Both the position numbers and the translations under genes were made by a program. A stretch of DNA of 38,707 bases from Akkermansia sp. (lineage in GTDB: Bacteria > Verrucomicrobiota > Verrucomicrobiia > Verrucomicrobiales > Akkermansiaceae), in contig JAKSOU010000024.1 of assembly GCA_024405435.1 (NCBI GenBank), positions 1 through 38,707 on the forward strand. Reading direction: 5' to 3'. The notes beneath the pieces were generated by a model. The model did not search any database, was not told the origin of the DNA, and saw only the letters and a program-made list of their open reading frames with translations. Positions 15,537-22,990 of the stretch are shown here, one piece after another (the stretch's first letter is position 1; each line of letters begins with the position of its first letter).

Positions 15537-16595
15537 TCAATCCTTGGCGTCCAGCTTGCGCTGCAGCTCCTCCACCTGCTTGCGGAGGTTGCGGAGCTCC
15601 CTGAGGGCATCCGGCATGCGGCGTATGGCGGCGTATTGCTTCATGGCCTCCTTGTACGGGGCACTGGGTGCGCCGAAGTAGGGCTGGCCGCCCTCCAGGC
15701 TGCTCATCACCCCTGTGCGCGCGGCGAGGATGGCCTGGTCACCCACGGTGAGGTGACCCGCCACGCCCACCTGCGCGGCCAGCGTGACGTACTTGCCGAT
15801 GCGCGAGCTGCCGGCTATGCCGCTCTGGCTGCACATGACCGTGTGGCTGCCCATGGTGACGTTGTGCGCCACCTGCACCAGGTTGTCCAGCTTGCAGCCG
15901 TCGCCGATAACCGTTCGGCCGAAACGCGCGCGGTCTATGGTGGCGTTGGCGCCGATATCCACATGGTTGCCGATGACCACGATGCCCACCTGGTCGATGG
16001 TGTCGTAGCAGCCGGTCTCCTTGTTGAGCAGGAAGCCGAAGCCGTCCGACCCGATGACGGCGCCGGGCTGCACGGTGACGTGGTGGCCCAGGATGCAGCG
16101 CTCACGCACCACCACGCGGGCGTGCAGCTTGCAGTGCTCGCCCAGCTTGGCGGATTTGCCGATGACGCAGCCGGGGCCGATGTCGCACCCGTCGCCAATC
16201 TCCGCATCCGCCTCCACCACGGCGTTGGGGCCGATGTGCACCTTGTCCGCGTTGAAGCGTGCGGTGGGGTGCACCACGGCGCCCTCGTCCACGCCGGGCG
16301 CAAAGGCGTTGGCTTCCTTCATGAAATGGTCCACCAGGGCGTTGAATGCCAGGGAGGGGTTCTCCACCTCCACGCAAACCACGCCTTCCGGGTACTGCGG
16401 CAGCGCCGGCGGCACCAGCACCACGCTGGCCTTCGTGGCCAGGAAATCCTTGAAGTACTTCTCGTTTCCCAAGAAGGACACCTCACCGGGGCTGGCTTCA
16501 TCCAATGAAGCGACTCCGGAGATTTGCACCTCCGGAGCCGTGTTGAGAAGTTTGCCTCCGGTGAGCTTGAGAACGTCGTCAATCGAGAGGTTCAT
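15537..16595 (-). CDS. lpxD: UDP-3-O-(3-hydroxyacyl)glucosamine N-acyltransferase
   Basis: A 352-aa enzyme of lipid A biosynthesis that adds the second 3-hydroxyacyl chain from acyl-ACP. The N-terminal uridine-binding domain (about 1-105) is followed by left-handed beta-helix hexapeptide repeats (about 105-300). The SDGFGF segment (183-188) and the catalytic His244 in QVAHN are in the expected places, and the C-terminal coiled coil (315-350) is present. It follows ompH by 29 nt and is probably co-transcribed with it. That this cell makes lipid A is the safest envelope inference in the window. Confidence 0.96.
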   Translation of the reverse strand: MNLSIDDVLKLTGGKLLNTAPEVQISGVASLDEASPGEVSFLGNEKYFKDFLATKASVVLVPPALPQYPEGVVCVEVENPSLAFNALVDHFMKEANAFAPGVDEGAVVHPTARFNADKVHIGPNAVVEADAEIGDGCDIGPGCVIGKSAKLGEHCKLHARVVVRERCILGHHVTVQPGAVIGSDGFGFLLNKETGCYDTIDQVGIVVIGNHVDIGANATIDRARFGRTVIGDGCKLDNLVQVAHNVTMGSHTVMCSQSGIAGSSRIGKYVTLAAQVGVAGHLTVGDQAILAARTGVMSSLEGGQPYFGAPSAPYKEAMKQYAAIRRMPDALRELRNLRKQVEELQRKLDAKD

Positions 16596-16624
16596 GGCTC
16601 AGGGGAGCGGTATCTGTGGTATGC

Positions 16625-17314
16625 TTATTCAGCCTCGGGAGCGGGCGCGGTGCCGTCGCCGTACAGGCGCTTGAGCTCGGCATCCGGGTCAAAGCCCTTG
16701 GGCGCGCCGGAATTGAGCTGCTTGAGCACTTCCGGGGTGATGTCGAAGGTCTTCTTCATGTACGGATACACCGGGGTGCCGATGCCGATTTCCGGCTGGG
16801 GAGACAGGGCGCCGGAGTCCAGCACCAGGTCGGCTCCCACCTTCTCGGCAACGGTGTTGATGGAGTTCTGCACCTCTTCCATCAGCAGGCGCATCTCGCG
16901 GTTGCGCAGCTCGCGGAAGGCCACGTTGCGGCGCTGCACGAAATCCTTGAGCTCCTGCTCGCGGGCGCGGAATTCATTCTGCTTGGCGTTGAAGTCCGTC
17001 TGCAGCTTCTGGCGGGCGGTGTCGGAAAGGCTGCCGTCGTTCTTGTCCAGAATCTTCTTGGCCTCGTCCTGGAGCTCGCGGAGACGGTCCTCGCGGGAGG
17101 CGATGTCCTTCTTGATTTCAGCCAGCTGCTTCTGCAGCACGGTTTCGGTGTCGAAGCGCTTGTAGAACTTCGTGTAGAGCTCCTTCACGTTGACAGTGGC
17201 AACCTTCAGGTTGGAACTGGGAGCGGCTGCGGGAGCGGCCGGGGCCTGGGCTTCAGCAGACAGGGTAAAAGCGCAGAGCGCTACGATTGCGGTCGTGATG
17301 ATAGGGAACTTCAT
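16625..17314 (-). CDS. OmpH/Skp-family periplasmic chaperone
   Basis: A 229-aa protein with a signal peptide (about 1-23) and an Ala/Pro-rich spacer. The OmpH/Skp core starts at KVATVNVKELYTKFYKRFDTE and continues as a long Glu/Lys/Arg-rich coiled coil (about 60-150) forming Skp-like tentacles. It then returns to the beta body (VLDSGALSPQPEIG). Skp holds unfolded outer-membrane proteins on the way to BamA. The pairing skp-lpxD is conserved in many Gram-negatives, usually with bamA upstream; here surA takes that place. A Shine-Dalgarno-like AAAGG precedes the start. The C-terminal tail of about 60 residues is longer than in E. coli Skp. Confidence 0.88.
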   Translation of the reverse strand: MKFPIITTAIVALCAFTLSAEAQAPAAPAAAPSSNLKVATVNVKELYTKFYKRFDTETVLQKQLAEIKKDIASREDRLRELQDEAKKILDKNDGSLSDTARQKLQTDFNAKQNEFRAREQELKDFVQRRNVAFRELRNREMRLLMEEVQNSINTVAEKVGADLVLDSGALSPQPEIGIGTPVYPYMKKTFDITPEVLKQLNSGAPKGFDPDAELKRLYGDGTAPAPEAE

Positions 17315-17340
17315 GATGGTGTTACCTTTGATGTGCCGCC

Positions 17341-17369
17341 ATTCTAAATGGCAGACGCAGGCAAGTCAA
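17341..17369 (-). promoter_or_regulatory. ompH promoter
   Basis: Minus-strand TTGACT (17364-17369), 17-bp spacer, TAGAAT (17341-17346). The leader is about 19 nt and includes AAAGG, so this gene follows a conventional layout. Confidence 0.75.
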
Positions 17370-17431
17370 GCCTCGCCTGCGTCAAAATTTGCGAAAAGTT
17401 TGGCATGCGCGCGGAAACCCGCCGCGCGGGG

Positions 17432-18463
17432 TCAGATGAAGGTGCGTATGACGGCGCGCGCGCGCAGGCGGTCCACCCACTCGCGGTAGCGCTTCTCGCT
17501 CTGCTTGCGGCGCACGGCGTCGTCCATCTTCTGGCGCACCTCCGGGTTGCTGAGCGGGGGTGCGGGGGCCAGGTGCTTTTCACGCACGCGCACGATGGTG
17601 AAGCCGTAGTTGTCTGCCATGGGGCCGAAGATTTGGCCCGGTTCCACGCTGAAGACCACGTTGGCGAAATCCACGGCCAAATCGCGGCGCTTGATGCTGG
17701 GCCAGCGGCCGCCGTCCTGCGCGTGGGCGTCGCGGGAGTAGGCGCGCGCGGCCTCTGCAAAGGAGATGCTGCCGGAGTCCAGGCGGTTGCGCAGGTCGCA
17801 CGCAAAGGCGTAGCGCTCCTGCGGGCTCTCCTCCGGGTTGTCCTGGTCCACGGCGGGGATGAAGATCTTGTCGTACTCCACGGCGTCCTGGGTGATGTCG
17901 CGGTAGTCGGACTTGGAGGTGTTGTACTCCTGCTGGATTTCATCGGGCGTGGGCGGGATGTCGCGCTCGTACTTGGAGGCGCGCATGGCCTGCACGGTCA
18001 CCTCCTTGCGCACGGATTCGCGGTACTCGCTGAGGCTCATGCCGCCCTTGCGCAGGGTGTCGAGGAAGGCATCGCGGTCGCCGTTGAACCCCACCAGGAT
18101 GCGGCGGTTGATTTCCTGCTCCACCTGGTCGGCCTTCATGAGGTAGCCCTTGGTCTCGAATTCGCTGAGCACGAGCTCGCGCTCGATGAGGTCGTTGAGC
18201 ACCTCCTTCTTGGCCTTCACCAGCTCTGAGTTGAAGCGGGGGCCCTGCTGCGGGTAGAGCAGGGAGAGCTCGTGGAAGTAGGGCCCCAGGCGCATGCGCA
18301 CCTCGCTGGCGGTGATGGGGCGCCCGTTCACCGTGGCGGCGATACGGTTCACCACGCCGCCCTTGGCGGGCTGCGGCGCCTGCTGCGGCGCGGCCTCCTG
18401 CGCCGCGGCGGTGCAGGGGAGCAGCAGGGCAATCAGGGAAAGTGCATGGAAGACTGGCTTCAT
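17432..18463 (-). CDS. SurA-like periplasmic peptidyl-prolyl isomerase
   Basis: A 343-aa protein with a signal peptide (about 1-20) and a SurA N-terminal chaperone domain (NRIAATVNGRPITASEVRMRL through about 180). A parvulin-type PPIase domain (about 195-300) follows, with DAHAQDGGRWPSIKRRDL, FSVEPGQIFGPM and GFTIVRVREK. SurA helps outer-membrane proteins fold. Only one parvulin domain is present, where E. coli SurA has two. ATG 18463 was chosen because a promoter lies 9 nt upstream; an in-frame ATG at 18484 would lie within that promoter. The neighbours ompH and lpxD fit an envelope-biogenesis cluster. Confidence 0.87.
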   Translation of the reverse strand: MKPVFHALSLIALLLPCTAAAQEAAPQQAPQPAKGGVVNRIAATVNGRPITASEVRMRLGPYFHELSLLYPQQGPRFNSELVKAKKEVLNDLIERELVLSEFETKGYLMKADQVEQEINRRILVGFNGDRDAFLDTLRKGGMSLSEYRESVRKEVTVQAMRASKYERDIPPTPDEIQQEYNTSKSDYRDITQDAVEYDKIFIPAVDQDNPEESPQERYAFACDLRNRLDSGSISFAEAARAYSRDAHAQDGGRWPSIKRRDLAVDFANVVFSVEPGQIFGPMADNYGFTIVRVREKHLAPAPPLSNPEVRQKMDDAVRRKQSEKRYREWVDRLRARAVIRTFI

Positions 18464-18472
18464 CTCGCGCAC

Positions 18473-18500
18473 ATTGTACCACATACGCGCGCCGTGGCAA
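18473..18500 (-). promoter_or_regulatory. surA promoter, near-leaderless
   Basis: Minus-strand TTGCCA (18495-18500), 16-bp spacer, TACAAT (18473-18478), 9 nt before the ATG. Confidence 0.7.
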
Positions 18501-18529
18501 CACGCTTCTGTGCCATGATGGGGGATTGT

Positions 18530-19282
18530 TCAATCCCCGGTGGGGGAGGCGCCGCGGCGCAGGGCCTCGGCAAAGCCGGCGGGCAGACCGGTGCGCGCTA
18601 TCTTGGGCGCGGCGGCCTCCACATCGTACGCCACGCGCCGCAGCGTGATGCGGGCGTGCTCATCGTCCACCAGGGCGTAGGCGGCGCGGGGGTCGCCGTC
18701 GCGCGGCTGGCCCACGGAACCGGGGTTCACCAGATAGCGGGCATCGGGGTCCAGGGGAAGGGTGAAGGTGCCGTCGGCACCGTACTCCACGGGGATGCGC
18801 TCCACGGCGCCGCCGCGCATCACGAACGCGGCTGGGCGGTGGGTGTGGCCGAAGAGGCACACGCGCTCGGCGGTGGCGTTGAGGGCGGCGCGGGCGTCCT
18901 GCGTGCCGGAGATGCGGCCCCAGATGCGCGGGGCGTAGGGAGAGGCGTGCCAGATGCGGCAGCCGCGGTGCACGGCGGTGAGCGGCAGCTCGTGCAGCCA
19001 TTCCGCCTGTTCCGCGGTGAGCATGCCGCGCGTGGTGTCTATCATGGCGATGTACATGGGCACGCCGAAGACGACGGGGTTGAACATGGCGGCCTCGTGG
19101 TTGCCGCGCACGGCGGCGGCCAGGTGCGGGCGCACCAGCTCCACGCACTCCGCGGGGTTGCCGTTGAAGCCCACGATGTCGCCCAGCCCCACGGCCTCGT
19201 CCGCGCCGCGGGCGCGCATGTCCGCCAGCACGGCCTGCAGGGCCTCCAGGTTGGCGTGGATGTCTGAAAGGACGGCGAACAT
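18530..19282 (-). CDS. Calcineurin-like metallophosphoesterase
   Basis: A 250-aa phosphoesterase with the full metal-binding set: DIHAN near the N-terminus, GLGDIVGF, RGNHE, ASPY, and GHTHRP in the C-terminal half. These bind two metal ions. It resembles the YfcE/MJ0936-like phosphodiesterase group; the substrate is unknown. Its ATG overlaps the obgE stop (TGATG), so the two genes are translationally coupled. An in-frame GTG one codon earlier is possible. Confidence 0.88.
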   Translation of the reverse strand: MFAVLSDIHANLEALQAVLADMRARGADEAVGLGDIVGFNGNPAECVELVRPHLAAAVRGNHEAAMFNPVVFGVPMYIAMIDTTRGMLTAEQAEWLHELPLTAVHRGCRIWHASPYAPRIWGRISGTQDARAALNATAERVCLFGHTHRPAAFVMRGGAVERIPVEYGADGTFTLPLDPDARYLVNPGSVGQPRDGDPRAAYALVDDEHARITLRRVAYDVEAAAPKIARTGLPAGFAEALRRGASPTGD

Positions 19283-20322
19283 CACTCCTGCTTGAGCAGT
19301 TGCTGCAGGCGCGCCTTGAAGTCCGGGATGCCCTCGCCGAGCGCGGCGGCAATCGGGATGATTTCCACCTTGGGGAAGCGCTGGCGCAGGATGGCCAGGT
19401 TCTCCGCGGCGCAGTCCGCATCCATCTTGTTGGCCACAATCACCCAGGGGCGCGCGGAAAGCTCCTCAGAGTACAGCTTGATTTCCTTGCGAAGCGTCTG
19501 GATAGCCTCCACGGGGTCGTGCTCCAGCCCGGTCATGTCCACCACGAACAGCAGCACGCGGCAGCGCATGATGTGCCGCAGGAACTCGTGCCCCAGCCCG
19601 CGGTTCTGCGATGCGCCCTCGATGATGCCCGGGATGTCCGCCACGATGGCGCGCCCGTAGTCCGCAAACTCCACGGTGCCCACAATGGGCTGCAGCGTGG
19701 TGAACGGGTAGTCCGCCACCTTGGGCGTGGCGTTGGAGATGGCGGTGAGAAGGGTGCTCTTGCCGGCGTTCGGGTAGCCCACCAGCCCGGCGTCTGCAAT
19801 GCGGCGCAGCTCCAGGAAGAACACGCCGCTCTCCGCCTCCGTGCCGTACTCGAACTTGATGGGCGCCTGGTCCGTGGCGGTGCGGAAATGCCAGTTGCCG
19901 CGGCCGCCCTTGCCGCCCTGGCACAGGATGAACTTCTGCCCGGGCTCCGTGAGGTCGGCTATTTGCTCCAGCTCGATTCCCTCGCCCTCGCGCTCCAGCC
20001 AGGTGGCCTCCTGCATGGTGGAGGCGTTGCTGCGGTAGATGATGGTGCCCTGCGGCACCTTGCCGATGACGGTGCGGCCATCCCTGCCGTGCTTGCGCGC
20101 GTGCTGGCCGGGCATGCCGTCCGTGGCCACCAGCTTGGGGTCGTAGAAGTACGTGCGCAGGTCGTTGGTGCCGGGGTCCACCTCCAGCACCACGCTCCCG
20201 CCGTCGCCGCCGTCGCCCCCATCGGGGCCGCCGCGCGGCACGAATTTCTCCCGCCGGAAACTGGCGAGCCCGTTGCCGCCCTTTCCGGCCTTGGCGAAAA
20301 TCCTGATGTTGTCCACAAACAT
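19282..20322 (-). CDS. obgE: GTPase ObgE/CgtA
   Basis: A 346-aa essential ribosome-associated GTPase. The glycine-rich Obg fold covers about 1-160 (KAGKGGNGLASFRREKFVPRGGPDGGDGG near the start). The G domain has G1 GYPNAGKS (182-189), G3 DIPG (229-232) and G4 NKMD (298-301). The C-terminal OCT domain seen in some Obg proteins is absent. It is transcribed with the phosphoesterase gene. The start follows a promoter by 8 nt with no Shine-Dalgarno sequence, so this core gene appears to be expressed from a leaderless or nearly leaderless mRNA. Confidence 0.96.
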   Translation of the reverse strand: MFVDNIRIFAKAGKGGNGLASFRREKFVPRGGPDGGDGGDGGSVVLEVDPGTNDLRTYFYDPKLVATDGMPGQHARKHGRDGRTVIGKVPQGTIIYRSNASTMQEATWLEREGEGIELEQIADLTEPGQKFILCQGGKGGRGNWHFRTATDQAPIKFEYGTEAESGVFFLELRRIADAGLVGYPNAGKSTLLTAISNATPKVADYPFTTLQPIVGTVEFADYGRAIVADIPGIIEGASQNRGLGHEFLRHIMRCRVLLFVVDMTGLEHDPVEAIQTLRKEIKLYSEELSARPWVIVANKMDADCAAENLAILRQRFPKVEIIPIAAALGEGIPDFKARLQQLLKQE

Positions 20323-20330
20323 GCAGGGGC

Positions 20331-20359
20331 AGGATAGAGGAAACGGGTGGCGAAGTCAA
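20331..20359 (-). promoter_or_regulatory. obgE promoter, near-leaderless
   Basis: Minus-strand TTGACT (20354-20359), 17-bp spacer, TATCCT (20331-20336), 8 nt before the obgE ATG. It is back-to-back with the plus-strand promoter at 20372-20400. Confidence 0.7.
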
Positions 20360-20371
20360 GGGAAAGTTGGC

Positions 20372-20400
20372 TTGCATTGGCGGCCCCGGCACGCTATACT
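20372..20400 (+). promoter_or_regulatory. Promoter of small membrane protein gene, near-leaderless
   Basis: TTGCAT (20372-20377), 17-bp spacer, TATACT (20395-20400), 9 nt before the ATG at 20410. Confidence 0.7.
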
Positions 20401-20409
20401 CGGCGCAGC

Positions 20410-20760
20410 ATGAGTTCGCAACCGGAAGACCTGAATGAGTTCGACGCCCTGGACTGCGGCCTGGCCACGCTGATGCTGTGCGAGGTTCCGGCCATCATCT
20501 ACCTGGTGCTGGGCGGCGGCATGCAGTCCCTGGTGGTGACGGGGCTGATGGCGGTTGCGGGCTTTGTGGTGGCCGTGGCGGTGTGGGGGCTTGCCTGCTA
20601 CACGAACTCCCGCGTGGTGGGCCGGCTGGTGAACTGGGCCGGCTGCGTGCTCACCCCGCTCTACATTGCGGTGAGCGTGTACCTGTGGATATACGGCGAA
20701 CCCCAGATTGCGGATGAACCGCCGCCCGCAGAGGCCGCGCCTGCACAGGCGGAAAACTAG
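20410..20760 (+). CDS. Small membrane protein, unknown
   Basis: A 116-aa protein with three hydrophobic helices (about 22-36, 39-62 and 74-95), an acidic N-terminus and a Pro/Ala/Glu-rich C-terminal tail. I recognise no family. It is transcribed divergently from obgE with its own promoter. The ATG is fixed by that promoter; translation probably starts on a 2-3 nt leader. Confidence 0.75.
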   Translation: MSSQPEDLNEFDALDCGLATLMLCEVPAIIYLVLGGGMQSLVVTGLMAVAGFVVAVAVWGLACYTNSRVVGRLVNWAGCVLTPLYIAVSVYLWIYGEPQIADEPPPAEAAPAQAEN

Positions 20761-21268
20761 TGGCGGGGCATTTCACCGCATGCGGGGTGCAATGATTGGT
20801 GGTATCAAGCGTAGCTGGTAGGCGGGCGGAGTTCTAATCCACCCCGCGCCCGTCTTCGCGCGTTGCGCTACGCCGTGGCAGGCAAGGCGGGGTTTCGTGC
20901 CGAACAAATCAACGTGGTTGCCCCACGGGTTCCACCCGTGGCTATAGATAGACGTTCCTGCGGAACTAGAAATAGGCGCCTGACGGCGCATGAAGGAATG
21001 TTTCATCTGGCGAAACGCCAGATGAAACTTGTAATCCACCGCGCCTTTGGCGCGCTGGATAAAACCCCGCCGAATGGCGGGGTGTTCCCGCAGGGACGAT
21101 AGCCACGGATGAAATCCGTGGGCAACCACCCGCGCATATCCACCACGGAACGCCGCCGTATGGCGGTGTGGACTCACGCCAAGGTCTGCAGCTCTCCGGG
21201 CATTTTTATGGGACGGCAGTGATTTGGGATTTCGGATTTGGAAATCGCACCGCCTGCGCCTACGGCTG
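20761..21268. repeat. Intergenic hairpin array, no gene seen
   Basis: About ten different hairpins in 420 bp. Clear ones are CCACGGGT/ACCCGTGG (20923-20941), TTTCATCTGGCG/CGCCAGATGAAA (21001-21027), CCGCGCC/GGCGCG (about 21038-21055), ACCCCGCC/GGCGGGGT (21064-21083) and GCCACGGAT/ATCCGTGGC-like (about 21102-21122). Short open frames crossing this region read only these palindromes and are not genes. Confidence 0.7.
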
Positions 21269-22252
21269 TCATGCCTGTTTGTTTGGCAGACCCAGGATGG
21301 TGCCGGGCATGATCTTGTGGCCGGCGAAAAAGCTTTCCGCGTTCATCTTGCGCGCGCCCGGCGGCTGCATGGTGGTGATGAGCAAGGCACCGCCGTGCGG
21401 GCCGCCGCAGGACACCAGCATGCCGTCCGGCCCGGATTCCAGCACCATGCCGGGGCGGGAGTCCGCGGGCTTCCTGGCCTTGGAGAACAGGTCGATGGGC
21501 GGGTAGATTTTCAGCACCTTGTCCTCCCCGCTCTTCACGGAGGGGTAGACGGTGAACGTGCCGGGCCAGGGGTGGTAGGCGCGAATCTTGCGCGCCACCT
21601 GCGTGGCCGGCTGGTTCCAGTCGATTTCCCCGTCTGCGCGGTGCAGCTTGGGCGCGTAGGTCATCAGGCTCTCGTCCTGCTCCTGGCGGTCGTCGCCGCC
21701 GTCCTCCAGACAGGAGATGGCGTCCATCAGCGCGTCCGGCGCCAGCTCCGCCAGCGTGTCGTGCAGGGATTCGGCGGTCTCTGTGCCGTTGAGAGGGATG
21801 GGCAGCTGGCAGATGATGTCTCCGGCGTCCAGCTTCTTGACCACGTGCATGATGGTGATGCCCGTCTCGTCGTCGCCGGCCTCGATGGCGGCCTGGATGC
21901 AGGATGCGCCGCGGTGGCGCGGCAGCAGGGAGGCGTGCGCGTTGATGCACGCCACCCTTGGCGTGTCAATGACCTCTTGGGAGAGAATCTGGCCGTACGC
22001 CATCACCACCACGATGTCCGGCTCGTATGCGCGCAGCCGGGCCACGGCATCGGCATCGCGCATGTGCTCCGGCTGGAAGACGGGAATGCCGCGCTCCTGC
22101 GCCAGAACCTTGATGCGCGGCGGGGTCAACACCATGTGGCGCCCCACCGGCCTGTCCGGTTGGGTGATGAGCGCGACCAGCTCCCCTGTCTCTGCCAAGG
22201 CGCGGAAACAGGGCAGGGCAATGTCGCCCGTTGCCATCATGACGATCCGCAT
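21269..22252 (-). CDS. fmt: Methionyl-tRNA formyltransferase
   Basis: A 327-aa enzyme that formylates initiator Met-tRNA using 10-formyltetrahydrofolate. The catalytic triad is visible: Asn104 and His106 in INAHASLLPRHRGA, and Asp142 in KKLDAGDI. The C-terminal tRNA-binding domain (about 205-320) includes KIRAYHPWPGTF. The folate-binding and hydrophobic loop positions look normal. Downstream on the same strand lies the 20761-21268 hairpin array; upstream is tonB with a 54-bp gap. Confidence 0.95.
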   Translation of the reverse strand: MRIVMMATGDIALPCFRALAETGELVALITQPDRPVGRHMVLTPPRIKVLAQERGIPVFQPEHMRDADAVARLRAYEPDIVVVMAYGQILSQEVIDTPRVACINAHASLLPRHRGASCIQAAIEAGDDETGITIMHVVKKLDAGDIICQLPIPLNGTETAESLHDTLAELAPDALMDAISCLEDGGDDRQEQDESLMTYAPKLHRADGEIDWNQPATQVARKIRAYHPWPGTFTVYPSVKSGEDKVLKIYPPIDLFSKARKPADSRPGMVLESGPDGMLVSCGGPHGGALLITTMQPPGARKMNAESFFAGHKIMPGTILGLPNKQA

Positions 22253-22257
22253 GCCTT

Positions 22258-22286
22258 CATTTTGCGCAAATCCCCCATGCTGTCAA
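22258..22286 (-). promoter_or_regulatory. Possible fmt promoter
   Basis: Minus-strand TTGACA (22281-22286) and a 17-bp spacer lead to a poor -10 box AAAATG (22258-22263), 5 nt before the ATG. The -35 is perfect; the -10 is doubtful. Confidence 0.4.
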
Positions 22287-22306
22287 GAAATTTGCGCGGC
22301 GGGGCA

Positions 22307-22990
22307 TCAATTCAGGGTGAAACGCACGGTGGTGGTGACGGTGGAGGCAACGGCCTGCCCAGCGGCGGTGGCGGGGCGGAAACGCCAGTGGCGCAAAATC
22401 CAGGAACGGGTGGCGGAATCGAATTCCGCATGCCCGCTGGGCTGCGTGATATCCACGGTGGTGGGCGTGCCGAGCGGGGAGACGGCGATGCGCACGCCCA
22501 CGCAGCCCTGCAGGCGCCGCTGCCGCATGGCGGCGGGGTACGGCGGCTTGGGCGCGCTCAGGTAGGCGGGAGGAGTGGTGGATTGACAATTTACAATTGA
22601 CAATTTACGATTTTGATTGGTGGCGAGGCGTGGTTGGCGGGGTTCGGGGAGGTTTGTGACGGTGAGGTCGGAATCATTGGGGGGAGAGGGTTCAAAGCTG
22701 CAGGCTATGGGTTGGAGAGCTTGCGGGGTGGGAGGAATGTACAAAGTACAAGGTACAAAGTACAAATCGGGAAGTTCGGCGATGGGCACCGCGGGAATAA
22801 GCAGCGGTTTCCCTTGGGCACGTGCGGGCGGTTCGCTTGCCATGGTGAAGAGGGGGGCTTCCGGCGCCGGCGTGGCGGGGTTGTTGCGTGAGAGGGCGAG
22901 GAGGGGGAGGACGATGAGGGCGGGCAGGGCCACCATCATGAGGGAGCGCCATGCGAGTTGTTGCTCGAGGTGTCGGGGGTTAGTTTTCAT
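22307..22990 (-). CDS. TonB-like energy transducer
   Basis: A 227-aa protein with one N-terminal membrane anchor (about 17-34), a Pro-rich periplasmic linker and a TonB C-terminal domain (about 148-227, starting PPYPAAMRQRRLQGCVGVRIAVSPLG). It would carry proton-motive energy from ExbB-ExbD, not seen here, to the outer-membrane receptor of the same operon. The linker is odd: residues 72-86 (ELPDLYFVPCTLYIP) and 127-137 (NRKLSIVNCQS) are encoded by heptad tandem repeats otherwise found between genes. The gene overlaps the solute-binding protein gene by 11 nt. Confidence 0.83.
   Translation of the reverse strand: MKTNPRHLEQQLAWRSLMMVALPALIVLPLLALSRNNPATPAPEAPLFTMASEPPARAQGKPLLIPAVPIAELPDLYFVPCTLYIPPTPQALQPIACSFEPSPPNDSDLTVTNLPEPRQPRLATNQNRKLSIVNCQSTTPPAYLSAPKPPYPAAMRQRRLQGCVGVRIAVSPLGTPTTVDITQPSGHAEFDSATRSWILRHWRFRPATAAGQAVASTVTTTVRFTLN
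22582..22614. repeat. Heptad repeats inside tonB, copy 1
   Basis: Four 7-mers (ATTGACA, ATTTACA, ATTGACA, ATTTACG) plus a partial fifth, the same type as the intergenic arrays at 5706, 33002 and 36444. They keep the tonB frame open. Confidence 0.85.
22739..22785. repeat. Heptad repeats inside tonB, copy 2
   Basis: Four 7-mers GTACAA[A/G] (22739-22766) followed by TCGGGAAGTTCGGCG, which recalls the GGGAAGTTCGCGCG string that follows the intergenic heptads. The block lies within the TonB Pro-rich linker. Confidence 0.8.

Noticed and set aside
20773..21177. Short open frames on both strands across 20773-21177
   Set aside because: They only translate a chain of palindromes; no start signal and no plausible protein.
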